NCBI RefSeq assembly: GCF_001949145.1
Contig: NW_019091378.1
Location: 146,393-210,392 of the forward strand
Direction of reading: 5' to 3'
DNA: 64,000 nt
DNA from: Acanthaster planci
Taxonomy: Eukaryota; Echinodermata; Asteroidea; Valvatida; Acanthasteridae
The notes under the pieces were generated by a model, which did no database searches, was not told the origin of the DNA, and saw nothing but the letters and a program-made list of their open reading frames with translations. Within the stretch, counting starts at the first letter, position 1; each line of letters begins with the position of its first letter. The translations under genes were made by a program, and so were the position numbers. This document shows, one piece after another, positions 1-11,024 of the stretch.

Positions 1-1108
1 TTCGAGACATCTCACCGATCATTTAGGATATATGGTCTCAAAATAATTAACAAACATCTTAAAACAGTATTCTGGAGAGATCGATTTCAAGGTATCTTTA
101 TGCTGATTTCAAGATGTCCCTCAACACACAATATCGCCTAGGTTTAGGTTTAAACAAGAGTACATGTCATAATTAGGCCGTAAAACTCAGAGACAGCAAA
201 TACTACACCGATGCCCAGTCGGGAAGCAATGCAGAAGCATCCATAAAGTAGGGAATAAATTGCTGAGAGTTTTACAAAAAAATATTGATTACCTGAAAAG
301 CAGTACAGTTGGTCTTGTTTTTAGATTTTGTTGCTACTCAACTTCAGAATCGATATTCACTTTGGCAAATGATCATGATCCAGAATACAATAAGAAATAC
401 ATATGTTACATATAAGTAAGTACTAACTAAAAGAGCTACATTCAGTTATGATTATAACAAAAACAGAAGCCGTGCCTGAGAAATGAAAAAAAATGTCTGT
501 CGCTTTGATTTTTTTCTCTCAAAAGAAATTAAGAACCGGCAAGATAGGGCCATGGTGCTCTGTGTACAAAAACAGCACATTGAAAATTGTATTTAGTCAG
601 TGTGCATTCATTTCAACAAGAAGGACAACAGTGCAAGTTCAGGGGCGAATGTCTCCTCAACAATGTAGCTTTTGTTAATTCTCTGAAGTTGGGGAAGCGA
701 GGGAAATTCCAATTATCTCCCCAAATCCTCTACTATTTTGAATACAAAAGGGGGGAGAAAACATTCAGAAAGAAATGTACAAATGTAAAGTGTTTCCATA
801 ACACCATTGAAACATTTCCAACTTGTCCTCATCCACAATGTCTGGTGTTCAAAGGGGGCATAATCTCAGTGAGCATAAGCCTTTTGTGTGACAAGAGTAA
901 TTTCAACAACCTAGAGATCGGGGGACTTTCCAAGTCGAAGGCCCTGGATTTACCCTTGCATCCGGTCGGCCCACCTACCAAACGTCCACCCTTGTTGATA
1001 GCTCCTGAAGCTAAAGTGTTATCATAAAGTTGGTTAGCCAAGAACATAACACGGAAATCTGACAATATTGGAGGAGTCAGCGTAGTTCCCGATGCGAAGT
1101 GTATTGCA
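1..1108. other. no supportable gene
   Basis: AT-rich non-coding sequence. The open frames here (for example 587-1027 on + and 829-1143 on -) overlap each other, show no domain, signal peptide or splice context, and read like chance openings. Confidence 0.5.
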
Positions 1109-1259
1109 TTAAGGTGATGCGAAATATTGGCTATAGTCTTCAAGGCTTCTTTTACGGGCGATCATCTTTTTCAGAAGTTTCTCCCCATAGTCATCTGAGC
1201 ACCCCCATGGACAGAAACTATAATTTTGAAATAGTGAATCTGGCTTTAATATAAAAATG
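1109..1259 (-). CDS. possible terminal coding exon, unrecognised
   Basis: Read on the minus strand from an AG at about 1261, the frame stays open to a TAA at 1109-1111. It gives about 50 residues of coding-like composition, including FCPWGCSDDYGEKLLKK followed by a basic segment and ending YFASP. I recognise no family. The acceptor-like context (TTTCAG read on the minus strand) is weak, and no upstream exon was found. It could be the last exon of a minus-strand gene, a transposon remnant or chance. Confidence 0.2.
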
Positions 1260-1321
1260 CCTGAAAGGCCATGAAATAGTTGTAGCGGTTTTCTTTTTAT
1301 CTATTATTGTTGTCTATGGCA

Positions 1322-1383
1322 CTTACCCAACGTATATCAATAAGCACTGAGCATACAGTGCTTATTGATATACGTTGGGTAAG
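1322..1383. repeat. perfect 28-bp inverted repeat, 6-nt loop
   Basis: The arms 1322-1349 and 1356-1383 are exact reverse complements around the loop AGCATA. The stem starts CTTACCCAACG. No matching pair is seen elsewhere in the window. It could be a transcribed hairpin, a template-switch scar or a library artefact. Confidence 0.85.
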
Positions 1384-1983
1384 GGCAAAACCTGTTATAT
1401 ATATGGCACTTCAATTGTTGATTTGCAACTTGAAAATACCTGGTTACGCGAGCAGCTGGATTAAGCTCTGTAATTCCATGGATAAATAACCCAATTTTTT
1501 ACAGCTCTGAATGTTTGCTAGTTTTGTTTTGGTTTTGTTCTGTGTGTTGCTTGTTGGTTTGTTTGTCGTTTAATGTGTGTGCATGACAAGTGATCCTTAT
1601 TTTCTGTTCCCATTGAAGTAAACTGATTTGGCATTACACTACCCACAATGCTTTGCAAATTTTGCGTTTCCTTCACAAACTTTGTTAGTGCCTGCATGTG
1701 AGAGGCAAGGTTTCACGGAACTTAGGGACACCTTCCAATGTATTATTATGGTTTTGTGGCAGCGCGTTGTGATGAATGGAAAAGCCAGTTGTTAAGCCAT
1801 GAATGGTTTCTTCTGACAATGAATGATGATCGTTCTCATCGACTGCCTAGCGCTAAATGTAGCATGATGCTCACCGTTTTGATTTGACTTTTCCCCTGCA
1901 CTATTTTGAGTTACATGTTCCAAGAAGCTTACACATGCACAATATGATTGCTATTGATCTAGGCTAGGACTCACTCTTCTTTG

Positions 1984-2196
1984 ATTGGTTGCGGCTCCCA
2001 TTACGGCATACTTTCAGTGTCCAATCACCGAGCGGGTTTTAACAGCGGTGGTCGGCGTAACACAATAAAAATCAGTGCTGAATTTTTTTTACAAAGGCAA
2101 AGATTTCACTGTTCCATCCGTTCCCAATGTGCTCCCTAAATCGTATGCGAGAAGAGCACACGTGACTACTGGGCGGAGTCGACGGGTGCTTATAAA
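1984..2196 (+). promoter_or_regulatory. TATA-box promoter with CCAAT boxes
   Basis: TATAAA lies at 2191-2196, 42 bp before the start codon of the HYR gene, so transcription should begin near 2220 and the 5' leader should be short. An inverted CCAAT box (ATTGG) is at 1984-1988 and a direct one (CCAAT) at 2021-2025. The layout suits a regulated, tissue-restricted gene better than a housekeeping one; that last point is inference. Confidence 0.7.
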
Positions 2197-2237
2197 GAAG
2201 AGAGCGGAGCGAGGTGACTTCACAACTAGACTTCAAG

Positions 2238-2307
2238 ATGGAGACCAAGACAAGTCTGTCCGTCTGTGTCGCCCTGTGCATGTTTCTTCTTTCACTCCCA
2301 AAATCAG
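2238..2307 (+). CDS. HYR protein exon 1 (signal peptide)
   Basis: The ATG at 2238 follows the TATA box and a short leader. The exon encodes residues 1-23 plus one base of codon 24 and ends before GTTGGT. The whole exon is the signal peptide. Confidence 0.85.
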
Positions 2308-5277
2308 GTTGGTTTGCTCTTTCACAGATGCATCTGTCATTTGACTGAAAACGTCTTTACATCGTTGTCGACCGGCGAAAATAAATGTCGTTTGTAGTCA
2401 TTCTCTTTGTCATCATGGCTGTCTTGAAAAATCATTTGTAAATTTAGAACTTGTAATTAATTTTCTTTCGTTTATCTCTTCAACTGTCACCGCAGAAAAG
2501 ACCTTTATAGAATATAAAGACAAGTTGTAGAAACTGAAAAATTACCAGACCTGAATGAGAAATATCGTGTCAAAAATTGACCTCTCACTTCCGAAAATTT
2601 AAAATGCTTGACAATTATCACAACTCGGTGTAGTCGTGAAAAATTTTTACCGAACTATTTTGTCGTAGCCTTTAGGTCAAAGCAGAAACTTAATAAAAGA
2701 GAAAAAAGAGCATTTTAACCCTAAAACAACCGGGGCGAAATCCGCCCCTTCGACTTTTTTCTTCCAATATCGTTGCGGTGCATTTTTTTCTGTTTAACAT
2801 TGTTTCGTTGTGTGGTTAAGTCACACATATAAAGCTTGCAGGGGGTGTCATCTTTTTGTTATTCAAGTTCTGTGTGGTTGCCATAGAAATTACTGCGCAT
2901 AATTATATTTCTTTTTTTTCGAAACTGTTTCAGATGGATGCTTGTTCGATCACGGTAAGTAGATGATGAAGAAGCACCTGTAGAAGTTTTGAAACAGAGT
3001 CCAATGAACTTTGCTCAGATTCGGCTTCCTCCCATCTTCTGTCTTTCCCTGTCCAGTGGGATCAGCTTAATTCTGATACTGTTTTGCCTCCATCATGATA
3101 CCTCTGCTCTGCGTGGCGTCGGTTCAGACGTTTTCTCAACTAACAAACAAACAAGGCAAAAGAGAGGGAGAGACGACGGGGGGGGGAGAAAAAAGCTAGA
3201 ATCGTACTTGGTTCACAAAAATCAGTGGTAACTCCCTCTGAAGTTATTCTGTCTTGTATTTTGATTTTTGGTTTTTTTTTATGAATCCAAAGACGGTCTT
3301 GCACATTTTCCCGAAGATTGCCAGAATACCGTATTTTTCAAAAGTTCAGCCAATGCACAGTCTATGATTAAAATGTTTGCATAGGGCTACATTTTGGGTG
3401 TACAATTCGTGTAGGAGTCTTACCGAACTGAAAAATTATTTGTGGCTGATGCTTAATTAAAATGCATCTGCCGCACCCTTTGGTGTATACGAAACAGCGT
3501 AGACTTTTTGTTGAACTAATAGAAGATTGCAATTAAAAAACAAAATAAAATTAAACCACAAAGAAATGTCCTGTTGTTTTCAGATATCATTAGAAAAAAC
3601 ATGTTTGTTTTCATGTAATGTGAATTCGAGTATATTTAATTTCATGATCCCATCCAGGGTTTTCCTTTGAGAATCAGCAGCAATGGCATTTCTCTTAAAC
3701 TTGAAGTACCTAGCTTTCTCTAAGTTAGACGGACATGCGTGAATTTAGTAATGCAAAATAATCCCCCCCCCCGTGGCTTGTTACTGAATTAATCCTTGTC
3801 TTTACCTTTTTGACACCGTACCCAAATGTAGACCCACCGACACTGAAGGATGGCACTTGTCGATCCTCTATGACTGTGCGCGTGGATCGATCACAGACGG
3901 GCAAGAATGTTCAATGGACTGAACCGGAAGCAGATGACGCATGCCGTCCAGTCAGGTAGGAAACAAATTTTTTCTTCCAAAAACAAAAAAGTAAAAAAAA
4001 AATAAAGTTTCCTGTCTGGATTAGAAGGGGCGGCATTTCGTAGATTTTCCTGCAGGTTTCTAAATCGTGACAGAAGATTAGATTTTCACTGCGCTCTCTA
4101 CTGATGAATTTTTAAGCATCGATGAACAGTACCGATTACCATCATGCAGAAAGACTTATTTTCTGTTTTGTATGAACATTTTTTTTTATTTCACATTGCA
4201 TTAGTACATCTTTGGAATTATGTTTTTAGTTTCGCGCATTAGATTTATTCCGATTGTTGCTAACAGTGAAAATTAAATTATCAACAACATGATGTTAATT
4301 TGAAAGTTACTGATATCTTGCATGTGAAGTTTGACGTAAAACGTTTTGAGGCGCTGAGAATAGGAAGTAACTTGTTCGGAAGAAAAACATCCATACTCTT
4401 TTTCAGAAAGTGAAGTAACTTATTGGAGGAAAGGCATCCATAATTTTTGAAAGATGTCAAGACTGAAAATGGGAGATTAATTGGTGTGAATATTTCGCAT
4501 TGGTCTGAACATTTCGTATTTCATGAACACCAAGAGTTTGTCTTATTAAAATATCTGTTTCTTTTTCACAGTATCGATAGAGAAGACACCTGCCAGCGTA
4601 ATGGTGGCTACTTCACTGTCTCCGATTCCCCTTACCATATTAAGTACTCTGCAACCGACCGTTGTGGCAACAAACGGAAAACCCTTTGCTCGTTCACTAT
4701 CACAGTCAAGGTAAGTGTGCAATTAACTGTCTTCATCCGGCCGGCTTTTTATTGGTACAAGATTGAGGAACGAAGTTGCATATAGAACGGAGACTGGATC
4801 GTGTGAGGGGGGTCAGCAAATAATGGTGGGGGCTTTGGTACAAGTTCGTTCAGATTTTTTCAAATAAACCACTAACGCTGACAAACTAACTTAGTATTAT
4901 CATTATTAGTCATGTTTATCCAGGGCAGCTTATTCACCAAAACGGTAGTCTTCCTTAAGGCCCCGTCATACTACATAAAGAAAATCAACTTTAAAAGCTA
5001 CACTAAAATGAATGACCGTTAATAAAATACTACAATATTAAGATTTTATAAAATTACCAGTAAACGGGAAAGTAAATTAGTAAAAAAAAAACGCAATGCA
5101 TTTTTAAAACCAAAACTTGTACGAGAGACTCATCCCTCGTATGATAATCAGTGTTTTTCGAGTTTAAACAAGGACGAGATACTAAGAATCAAAGAGCTTT
5201 CTTTCTTCAAAAGGCAAGAGAAAGTAACTCTTAGCATGTTCGTACTCTTTTCTTCACCCATCCCTCTCCAGGAATAA
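2238..5277 (+). CDS. secreted single-HYR-domain protein
   Basis: The five coding exons are 2238-2307, 2934-2954, 3832-3955, 4572-4710 and 5272-5277. All introns are GT-AG and phases agree (1, 1, 2, 0), giving 119 residues. Residues 1-23 form a signal peptide with a hydrophobic core (VCVALCMFLLSL). Residues about 31-118 match the HYR fold (hyalin repeat, immunoglobulin-like): DPPTL near the start, VQWTEPEADDAC in the middle, and IKYSATDRCGN then CSFTITVK at the end. Six cysteines at 26, 40, 68, 79, 103 and 111 suggest three disulfides, more than a standard HYR unit. Family members act in extracellular adhesion or complement-like contexts; the role here is unknown. No membrane anchor follows. 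The last exon supplies only Glu and the stop codon. Confidence 0.85.
2934..2954 (+). CDS. HYR protein micro-exon 2 (21 nt)
   Basis: The exon is bounded by a pyrimidine tract ending TTTCAG and by the donor GTAAGT. It encodes GCLFDH between two split Asp codons. Both neighbouring junctions are phase 1, so skipping it would keep the frame and remove 7 residues including Cys26. Confidence 0.75.
3832..3955 (+). CDS. HYR protein exon 3 (first half of domain)
   Basis: Acceptor AATGTAG, donor GTAGGA. It encodes residues 32-71, starting PPTLKDGTC and ending DDACRPV, the N-terminal half of the HYR domain. Confidence 0.85.
4572..4710 (+). CDS. HYR protein exon 4 (second half of domain)
   Basis: Acceptor TTTTTCACAG, donor GTAAGT. 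It encodes residues 73-118 and carries the diagnostic C-terminal HYR strands (YSATDRCGNKRK, then CSFTITVK). Confidence 0.85.
5272..5277 (+). CDS. HYR protein exon 5 (Glu-stop)
   Basis: A strong acceptor (CCATCCCTCTCCAG) is followed at once by GAA TAA in the frame left by exon 4. The rest of this exon would be 3' UTR. The first AATAAA downstream that I noticed is at 6546-6551, so the UTR end is uncertain. Confidence 0.7.
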   Translation, partial: E

Positions 5278-8200
5278 GACAATCCATACCGTCCACGCGT
5301 ACCGCAATGAAATGGCGGCAATCCAGCCTATCTGCACATCAGCGATGGTTGCATGAAGCAGACTGTACTGTGCCTGAATCCTGGGACGAAATACCAAATT
5401 AACAAAACTAGACCTATATATTAACATTAATTGACCACAGCTTGAGATTTCAAAAAACAACATCCTTAAAAAATTTGTTGACTGTCGTTTCAATTTTGAC
5501 TTATCCATAAGTCTATAGAAGTAACCTTAAAAATCAACATGCTTCATCTTTTGAGAAAGCGTAATGCCAATGGGTTAAAAATTCTTTTAATCAGGAAAAA
5601 TGGAAGAAATTCGATTCAATTCAGACTGTTTCATAGATATAAGGCATAGTAATATTTTTCGTAATATTTGGATTACTCATTTACTTACATAGTTATTAGA
5701 TTTATGCTGGGTAAAGTATGCCCCCTGTCATGGATGATTGTGGCACTTTGTAGTGTGAGATTTACGTTAGTATAGGTTGAAATCTGTCATTTTTGTAAAC
5801 TTCTGAATGAAAATATAGACATCGGTTCAGTACCAGTGACAACGCTGCAAACCTGCAATTAAGCTAAACATTAAGCTCTTTTGTGTAATCAGTTTTGTAA
5901 ACATGTTATTGATAGACAATGTTTATCAGTTGAACACTGACGTTAGTGTGATGGAGATAGACAATGGTTTGCCTTAATATGTTTATAAAGTGAAAACGAG
6001 ATATACACTCCAGGTGGCTTTGTTTTGTTTTCTTTGTACAGTTTTGTCATTGGTTATTAATGTGTAGCTGTCTTTTCATGTCTTATTTTCATTTCTGTAA
6101 ACGGAATAATTTTTTAAAAACCCGAAAGTTAATTGTCTTGATTTTCCTGTAAACGCATCAGGCCTGGTCTTATGTATGGGAAATTGTCTGAAGAAAGCAA
6201 CTAGGAAGGGGTTAACTTTCGCAGGTATGAGCAGCCTGGTAGCATCGCCGGCATATTGTAAAGCATCTTTTCCACTAGCAGGCGCACATGAGCTTTTGTA
6301 ACATCTTTAAAATGTAATTTTCCAAAGCCTTGTAATAGACTTAAAGGTTATCCAAATTTGCATGTATTTCATGACAAAGGTATCTTGCTACGGGGAGTCG
6401 TATTTTAATTACAGTTTCATGAAACCCAAGAGGGCGCCATTGTATTTGGGCCTTTTTCCATTCATCAGGGAGCAGTTGGAATCAGAAAGTTCAAAGGGTA
6501 ATATGATGTTCATGCAAGAGTACTGCAGTCTGTGATATCAGCTATAATAAAGTCTATCATGCATGGCTAGGAGAGCGAAACTTTAATATCATACTTACAA
6601 TGATTGCAGTAATTCTGGTTGGCCTGATCGGTGGTAATTAAATTAAAGTTGAGAGTATACAAGGTACACTCTAACACTGCGAGATCTTTCTGTCATTCCA
6701 GCAGCGACAGTTGCTTAAAGCATGCATTAATAACATTTACAAAATGACTAATTATGTTTTTTGCCTCGGCCGCCGCCAATTTTCCAACTCAGTTGCAGCA
6801 GTGGATTTTGGATCGTGCCCACTTCGGAGGTTTTCCAAATTTTAACTTCGTCGTCGACGCTGAATTTATGTATTTTGAATGTTCCAGAAAATCGAAAACA
6901 TGTATCAATCTTAGGGTTGATCAGTATGATAAAAAGGGACGGTCCCTTCTGCGAGCCAGACGCCCGTCCACGGCCTTCTAGGAGTGCGCCCTCAATACAT
7001 CAAGGGTTTTCGTTGGTTCGATTGTTCGTTCAAACCGCTGATCTCTACACACAATCTCAACTGTCTGGAGAAGAGACTATGAGTTTACAGTCAATAATTT
7101 ATAAATCTAACGTCATGAATGGAAATTATTTAAAAAATCGATACTTATTTGTGATAATTAAAGCATTAAAAAAAATTAAATTCAATAAAAATAAATAGTA
7201 ATTAAAAATTTGAACATTGAAAAGTTTCTTTTTTAATTAAAAAACATTTTTAGAATTACAAATAAATCATCAGTTTTACTGCTCTGGCACATGTTTCGTA
7301 CGGTACAGATCCGGCGACCATTCACGTTGCTCCACGCGTTTGCATACGTTTAGCGCTAGCGTTGATCGACCGTGCAAAGTACAAGTACATGTACATGATC
7401 ATTGTGTGTAACATCGAGTAGGCTTTCTGTCCTGGATTCCACTGTTCCTGCAAAGACCGTTGTTAACTTAAAGGGAAACAAAGGTAGGTAGTCAGAACAT
7501 GGAGGTAGAAAGGCAGCAAAATTACAGAAACGTAAATGAGCAAGAGAAAGTTCATTTGACAGAAGAAAATATAGGGCTTAAAGGCCCCAGTTATTTTTAT
7601 GTTACTTGTTAAATGTTAGGAGCGTCAGCTAAGGCTTCACTACTTTACGTGTAACGTTAGCAGGTTAGGTTGGGCATGGAGGTAGGCTCGGTCAATCGGT
7701 CGAGTCGCTTTATGAAATCTCCAACTTTATTTCCCTTTTGCAATAGAAAAAAATCCATATAGGCCCCAGGCCTGTGAACACCACTTGACACCCTGGGAGC
7801 GTGGTCTAGCATGTCAAACAAAGTTATATTTTAAGACAGGCCAAGGCCCCATGTACAGCCTGCCATGCCTGCACGTACTACTGTCATAGGCCATTTTAAC
7901 TGCTAAATAAATTTGACTTTTTGACAATTTTTCTTCTTTCAGATTGCCAGGCCTTTGGGGTTTGTGTATTTGCAAACCTTGTTCCTATTTGTTATAGACA
8001 TGATAGAACGGAAAATCATGTCATGAAAATAGGTTTGCTTTGTCTGGGCCTGTTGGGACCTAGTAGTACTATTGGTGCACATCATCACAACTCAGTCAGA
8101 GATTGTCCCTATATATATTCGGAGAGGTCTCTTCATTTGAAGACAAAACAAGTCCCCAGAAAGAGAGAATGGCTCCTTAAAAGAGGATTTTTTTTCCAAA

Positions 8201-8564
8201 GTGGGCTAGGATAAAAAATATCTACATGCTGTTATAAATTTTTCTCCAATATTTTCCATTTATATCAATTATCGAAGTTGTTTTATGAACTTTTCGCCAT
8301 GTCACTTGATTAACTATGTATGTGAAGGTTTGGTATTCAGAAAAATTGTTTTGATGCAGTTTTTTTCCCATTGCAGACACCTGCTTGTAAATGTAATCTT
8401 AGAAGTAAACAGTAGAATTCTTTTGAAACGGCAGCCTTGGGTGTTTTCTTCTGCAGAATCCAATTAAGGCATTGAAAGGATCCCCAGGGCAATGGTACAA
8501 ATGTAGGATCACCAAGCCCACTTGAAAAATTGTCCCTATTTAAAGGGCGTTCACTCTTTGGGAT
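5278..8564. other. 3' UTR and intergenic sequence, no gene seen
   Basis: The start should be the 3' UTR of the HYR gene. The rest is AT-rich with no domain-bearing frame. The stretch 7270-7483 is richer in CpG than its surroundings and ends in a donor-like AAAG|GTAGGT, making it a candidate non-coding first exon for calnexin. Confidence 0.4.
7300..7483 (+). promoter_or_regulatory. candidate calnexin promoter / non-coding first exon
   Basis: A locally CpG-containing stretch ends ACAAAG before GTAGGTAG at 7484. It lies 3.3 kb before a strong acceptor that immediately precedes the calnexin ATG. The link is inferred from spacing and splice-site fit only; there is no transcript evidence. Confidence 0.25.
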
Positions 8565-8830
8565 ACATGTGGACAAGTGGTTAGGGTCTGTGGCTGCCAG
8601 TCATAGGTTGGAGGTTCGAATCCAGCTGCTGGCAGTATGCTGTGGCCCTTGGCAAGCCACTTCACCCCTGCTTGCCTCTCTCCACCCAGGAGTATAAATG
8701 GATACCAGCATTAACTTGAGAAGCAACCTACGATGGACTGGCATCCCCTCCAGAAGGAATAGAAATATTCTCAGTCAAGGAAACCGGAGATGAACTCTGG
8801 CCTGATGAGCCAAATTGGCTTGGACCAGAC
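8565..8830 (+). repeat. tRNA-derived SINE
   Basis: An A-box-like TGGACAAGTGG and a perfect B box GGTTCGAATCC (about 8614-8624) have the spacing of a tRNA-derived RNA polymerase III promoter. A body of the kind seen in conserved SINE central domains follows (CCTTGGCAAGCCACTTCACC, then CCAGGAGTATAAATGG). Terminal direct repeats are not clear and no full cloverleaf is preserved, so this is a SINE rather than a tRNA gene. The subfamily is not assigned. Confidence 0.75.
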
Positions 8831-9291
8831 TTGTTTTTCTCTCTTTTGGGAGACTGATTTCGTCCTTGAATAAAGGGACTTTTCAGAGTTTATGGGCAGT
8901 CTCCGAGTTGTGATGTGCATCTCTATTGCTAAATGTAAGCCTCGATAATGATGGCTTTATGTTGAATGATAATTTTAAGCTGAATAATTGTGGAATCAAT
9001 TTTGTGGTAAATGGGCATGGTTTGGGTTTTTCAGGGGAATTATGGGTAAAAACGATGACAACAACACAAAACATGCAGTGATGCACAAAGTGTACGCACG
9101 CTCTGAATGTAAACTTGGCAGTAGTGTCCAAGCTGGTTTGGTACACGTAGAATGTTGCTGATTGGTTGCTGAAAAGCTCCAGTAAAAAGCCAATTTCTGA
9201 TTGGTCAAAGCAGGCAAAGGAAGCAACCTCATCCCCCTTATGTTGGACAGTGTTCCTACATGTAGCTGCTCTCTTTTGGAAACCAAGCTCA
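8831..9291. other. non-coding; chance 173-residue open frame
   Basis: A minus-strand frame at 8883-9404 is long but runs into the neighbouring repeat and shows no domain. Several ATTGG/CCAAT words cluster at 9157-9205. No gene is supported. Confidence 0.4.
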
Positions 9292-9702
9292 ACCCTAACC
9301 ATCCTCAATCTTTCAAAATCCTCCAGGCGGTTTTGGAGGATTTTTGAGGATTGAAACTGCATGGCAAAATTGCCCTGCTGATTTCGAAAGATGCATTGTC
9401 TCAAGGTTGTGGGTTAGACCTAGTGTTGCATTCAGCCATGCATAAATTCATGCCTAATATGTGAAATCCTCCATACTGCTTCAGGGTACCATTCACACTG
9501 CCTAAAAATGTGTGTAATGAGAGGAATTTCCAGAGGATTTTGAAGGATTGAGGTAGTGGGCACCCCCTAGTCCACAGAACATATTCTAGAAATATCGGAG
9601 GATTTGGGAAGACAGAGGCTGTATCCAATTTTGTCATGGGGCTGTTGGAGGATTTTGAAGGATTGGGGTGAATCCAGCCAAAGGGGCCTAGGTGGTTAGG
9701 GT
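9292..9702. repeat. MITE-like element with GAGGATTTTGAAGGATTG units
   Basis: The ends are exact inverted repeats (ACCCTAACC at 9292-9300, GGTTAGGGT at 9694-9702). Inside, a second inverted pair (9305-9325 with 9333-9353, about 18 of 21 matching) and direct copies of GAGGATTTTGAAGGATTG near 9532 and 9649 give a foldback structure. No target duplication is evident. Confidence 0.5.
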
Positions 9703-10288
9703 AAAAATAGCAAAGTGCATGCACTAACGGTTGTGAAGGGAACAAGGTTGAGAAACAAAATTGTGTAAGAAAGTCACATGTGCTTCAGATTTACTGTTCT
9801 GAAGTTACCAAAAAAGTAATTATTAAGAATAATTAAGAAAATAATGCCAAAGGTTGTACACCTTTGGGGACTGACCTTTTTTGTAAGAATGTTAGAAACT
9901 GACATGACAGAGGGGTCCCCAAATATACAATCCCCAGGCCTTGAACGTCACTTCAGGAAAATATTAGTGGCTCCTGTACATGGAATTCTTTTATTTTTTT
10001 TTTACAATTTTCCACAACTGAATTAGAAGGAAGAGCAGATTGGCTGAGGGTAGGATTGTTGGCAAACAGTGGCAAACCATACAGTAAGACTGGCAGATTG
10101 CACAAAGATTGAGCACTTGGGCAAATCGACTGATCTCACCCAACACAGGTATTTGTTCAAACGCTCAGGGATGGAGTAGGAGAATACCCAGCAACAGGAA
10201 AATTACCCCTTAGAAATGAATGGCTGTGCAGTCAAAGCCAGGCACATCTCTAATATTGTCCATATAACGCTTTGATGACGAGAGTCTT
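9703..10288. other. non-coding upstream or first-intron sequence
   Basis: No gene or clear element. If calnexin has an upstream non-coding exon, this lies in its first intron. Confidence 0.4.
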
Positions 10289-10447
10289 CAAGGTGGAACT
10301 CCCCCTATCTGAGAATGAAGCAACAGGGAATAAATGGGGAGTGTTGAAAAAAATCTAACTCCAATCCGACTACCCTGTTGGTGCTACGACATTGCATGGC
10401 TACAAGGTACATGTAGAACTCTCCCCTGTCTGAGACTGAAGCAAACC
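10289..10447 (+). repeat. local direct duplication
   Basis: A block reading roughly CAAGGT-GAACTCCCCCTATCTGAGA-TGAAGCAA at about 10289-10324 recurs about 110 bp later at 10401-10444 with substitutions and a small insertion. It looks like an old local duplication. Confidence 0.45.
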
Positions 10448-10748
10448 AGTATGCATGCATGATACCATAGCCAGCTACAAAGTGGGATAGATGATTAAGG
10501 GGGGTATTCTAGGGGTATTCTAACACAGTGCTTCCCTTGCTCTGTCTTTGCTCTAACGGTGAACGTGATGCAGTGCTACATGATACATGTGCATATGTAT
10601 GACATTCATTGGCTAGGTCTAGATCCATAAACAAGGCCCTCTTGTGTACCCCACTCAGGATACACACCACGTTTTACTCCCCCCCCCTCCCCCCGACATC
10701 CTCTACATTTTATGAGCTGAAATTTCACGAACTGTAAACCTGATTCAG

Positions 10749-10782
10749 GTGTTTGTTTTTTTTTTTCGTTCATGGTGTTCAG
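10749..10782 (+). promoter_or_regulatory. probable 3' splice site before the calnexin ATG
   Basis: A long T-run followed by GTGTTCAG ends 12 nt before the start codon at 10795. This is the form of a splice acceptor and implies that 10783 starts an internal exon with a 12-nt leader segment, the cap-proximal exon lying further upstream. Confidence 0.55.
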
Positions 10783-10794
10783 GAGATATTCAAG

Positions 10795-11024
10795 ATGAGG
10801 CTTTGGTGGTGCCTTGTTGCCCTGGCTGTGGTGCTGGACTGCTGCCCGGTGCATGGCGAGGAAGATGAGGAAGACTTTGACATGGGAGACGAGGTGGACA
10901 TCGAGGATGAACCCGAGCCAGAAGTCGTCAAGGAGAAGGTCATAGTGCAATACGTCCCCCCGCGTGCCAAGGGCCCCACCAATTTCCACGATGCCTTCCT
11001 GGATGCATCGGCCATAGGAAAGAG
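10795..11024 (+). CDS. CANX: calnexin exon 1
   Basis: Encodes residues 1-76 and two bases of Arg77: signal peptide (LVALAVVL core, cleavage likely after Gly21), an acidic luminal segment, and the start of the lectin domain ([14 protein letters not shown]). The donor is the unusual AG|GTACTC. Confidence 0.93.

Noticed and set aside
4862-4868. AATAAA as polyadenylation signal of the HYR gene
   Set aside because: It lies in the last intron, before the exon that supplies the stop codon. It would matter only for an intron-terminated isoform.
8580-8640. tRNA gene
   Set aside because: The A and B boxes are present, but acceptor and anticodon stems do not pair and a SINE body follows.
8883-9404. 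173-codon open frame on -
   Set aside because: It runs into the foldback element at 9292, has no domain, and has no upstream regulatory or splice context.
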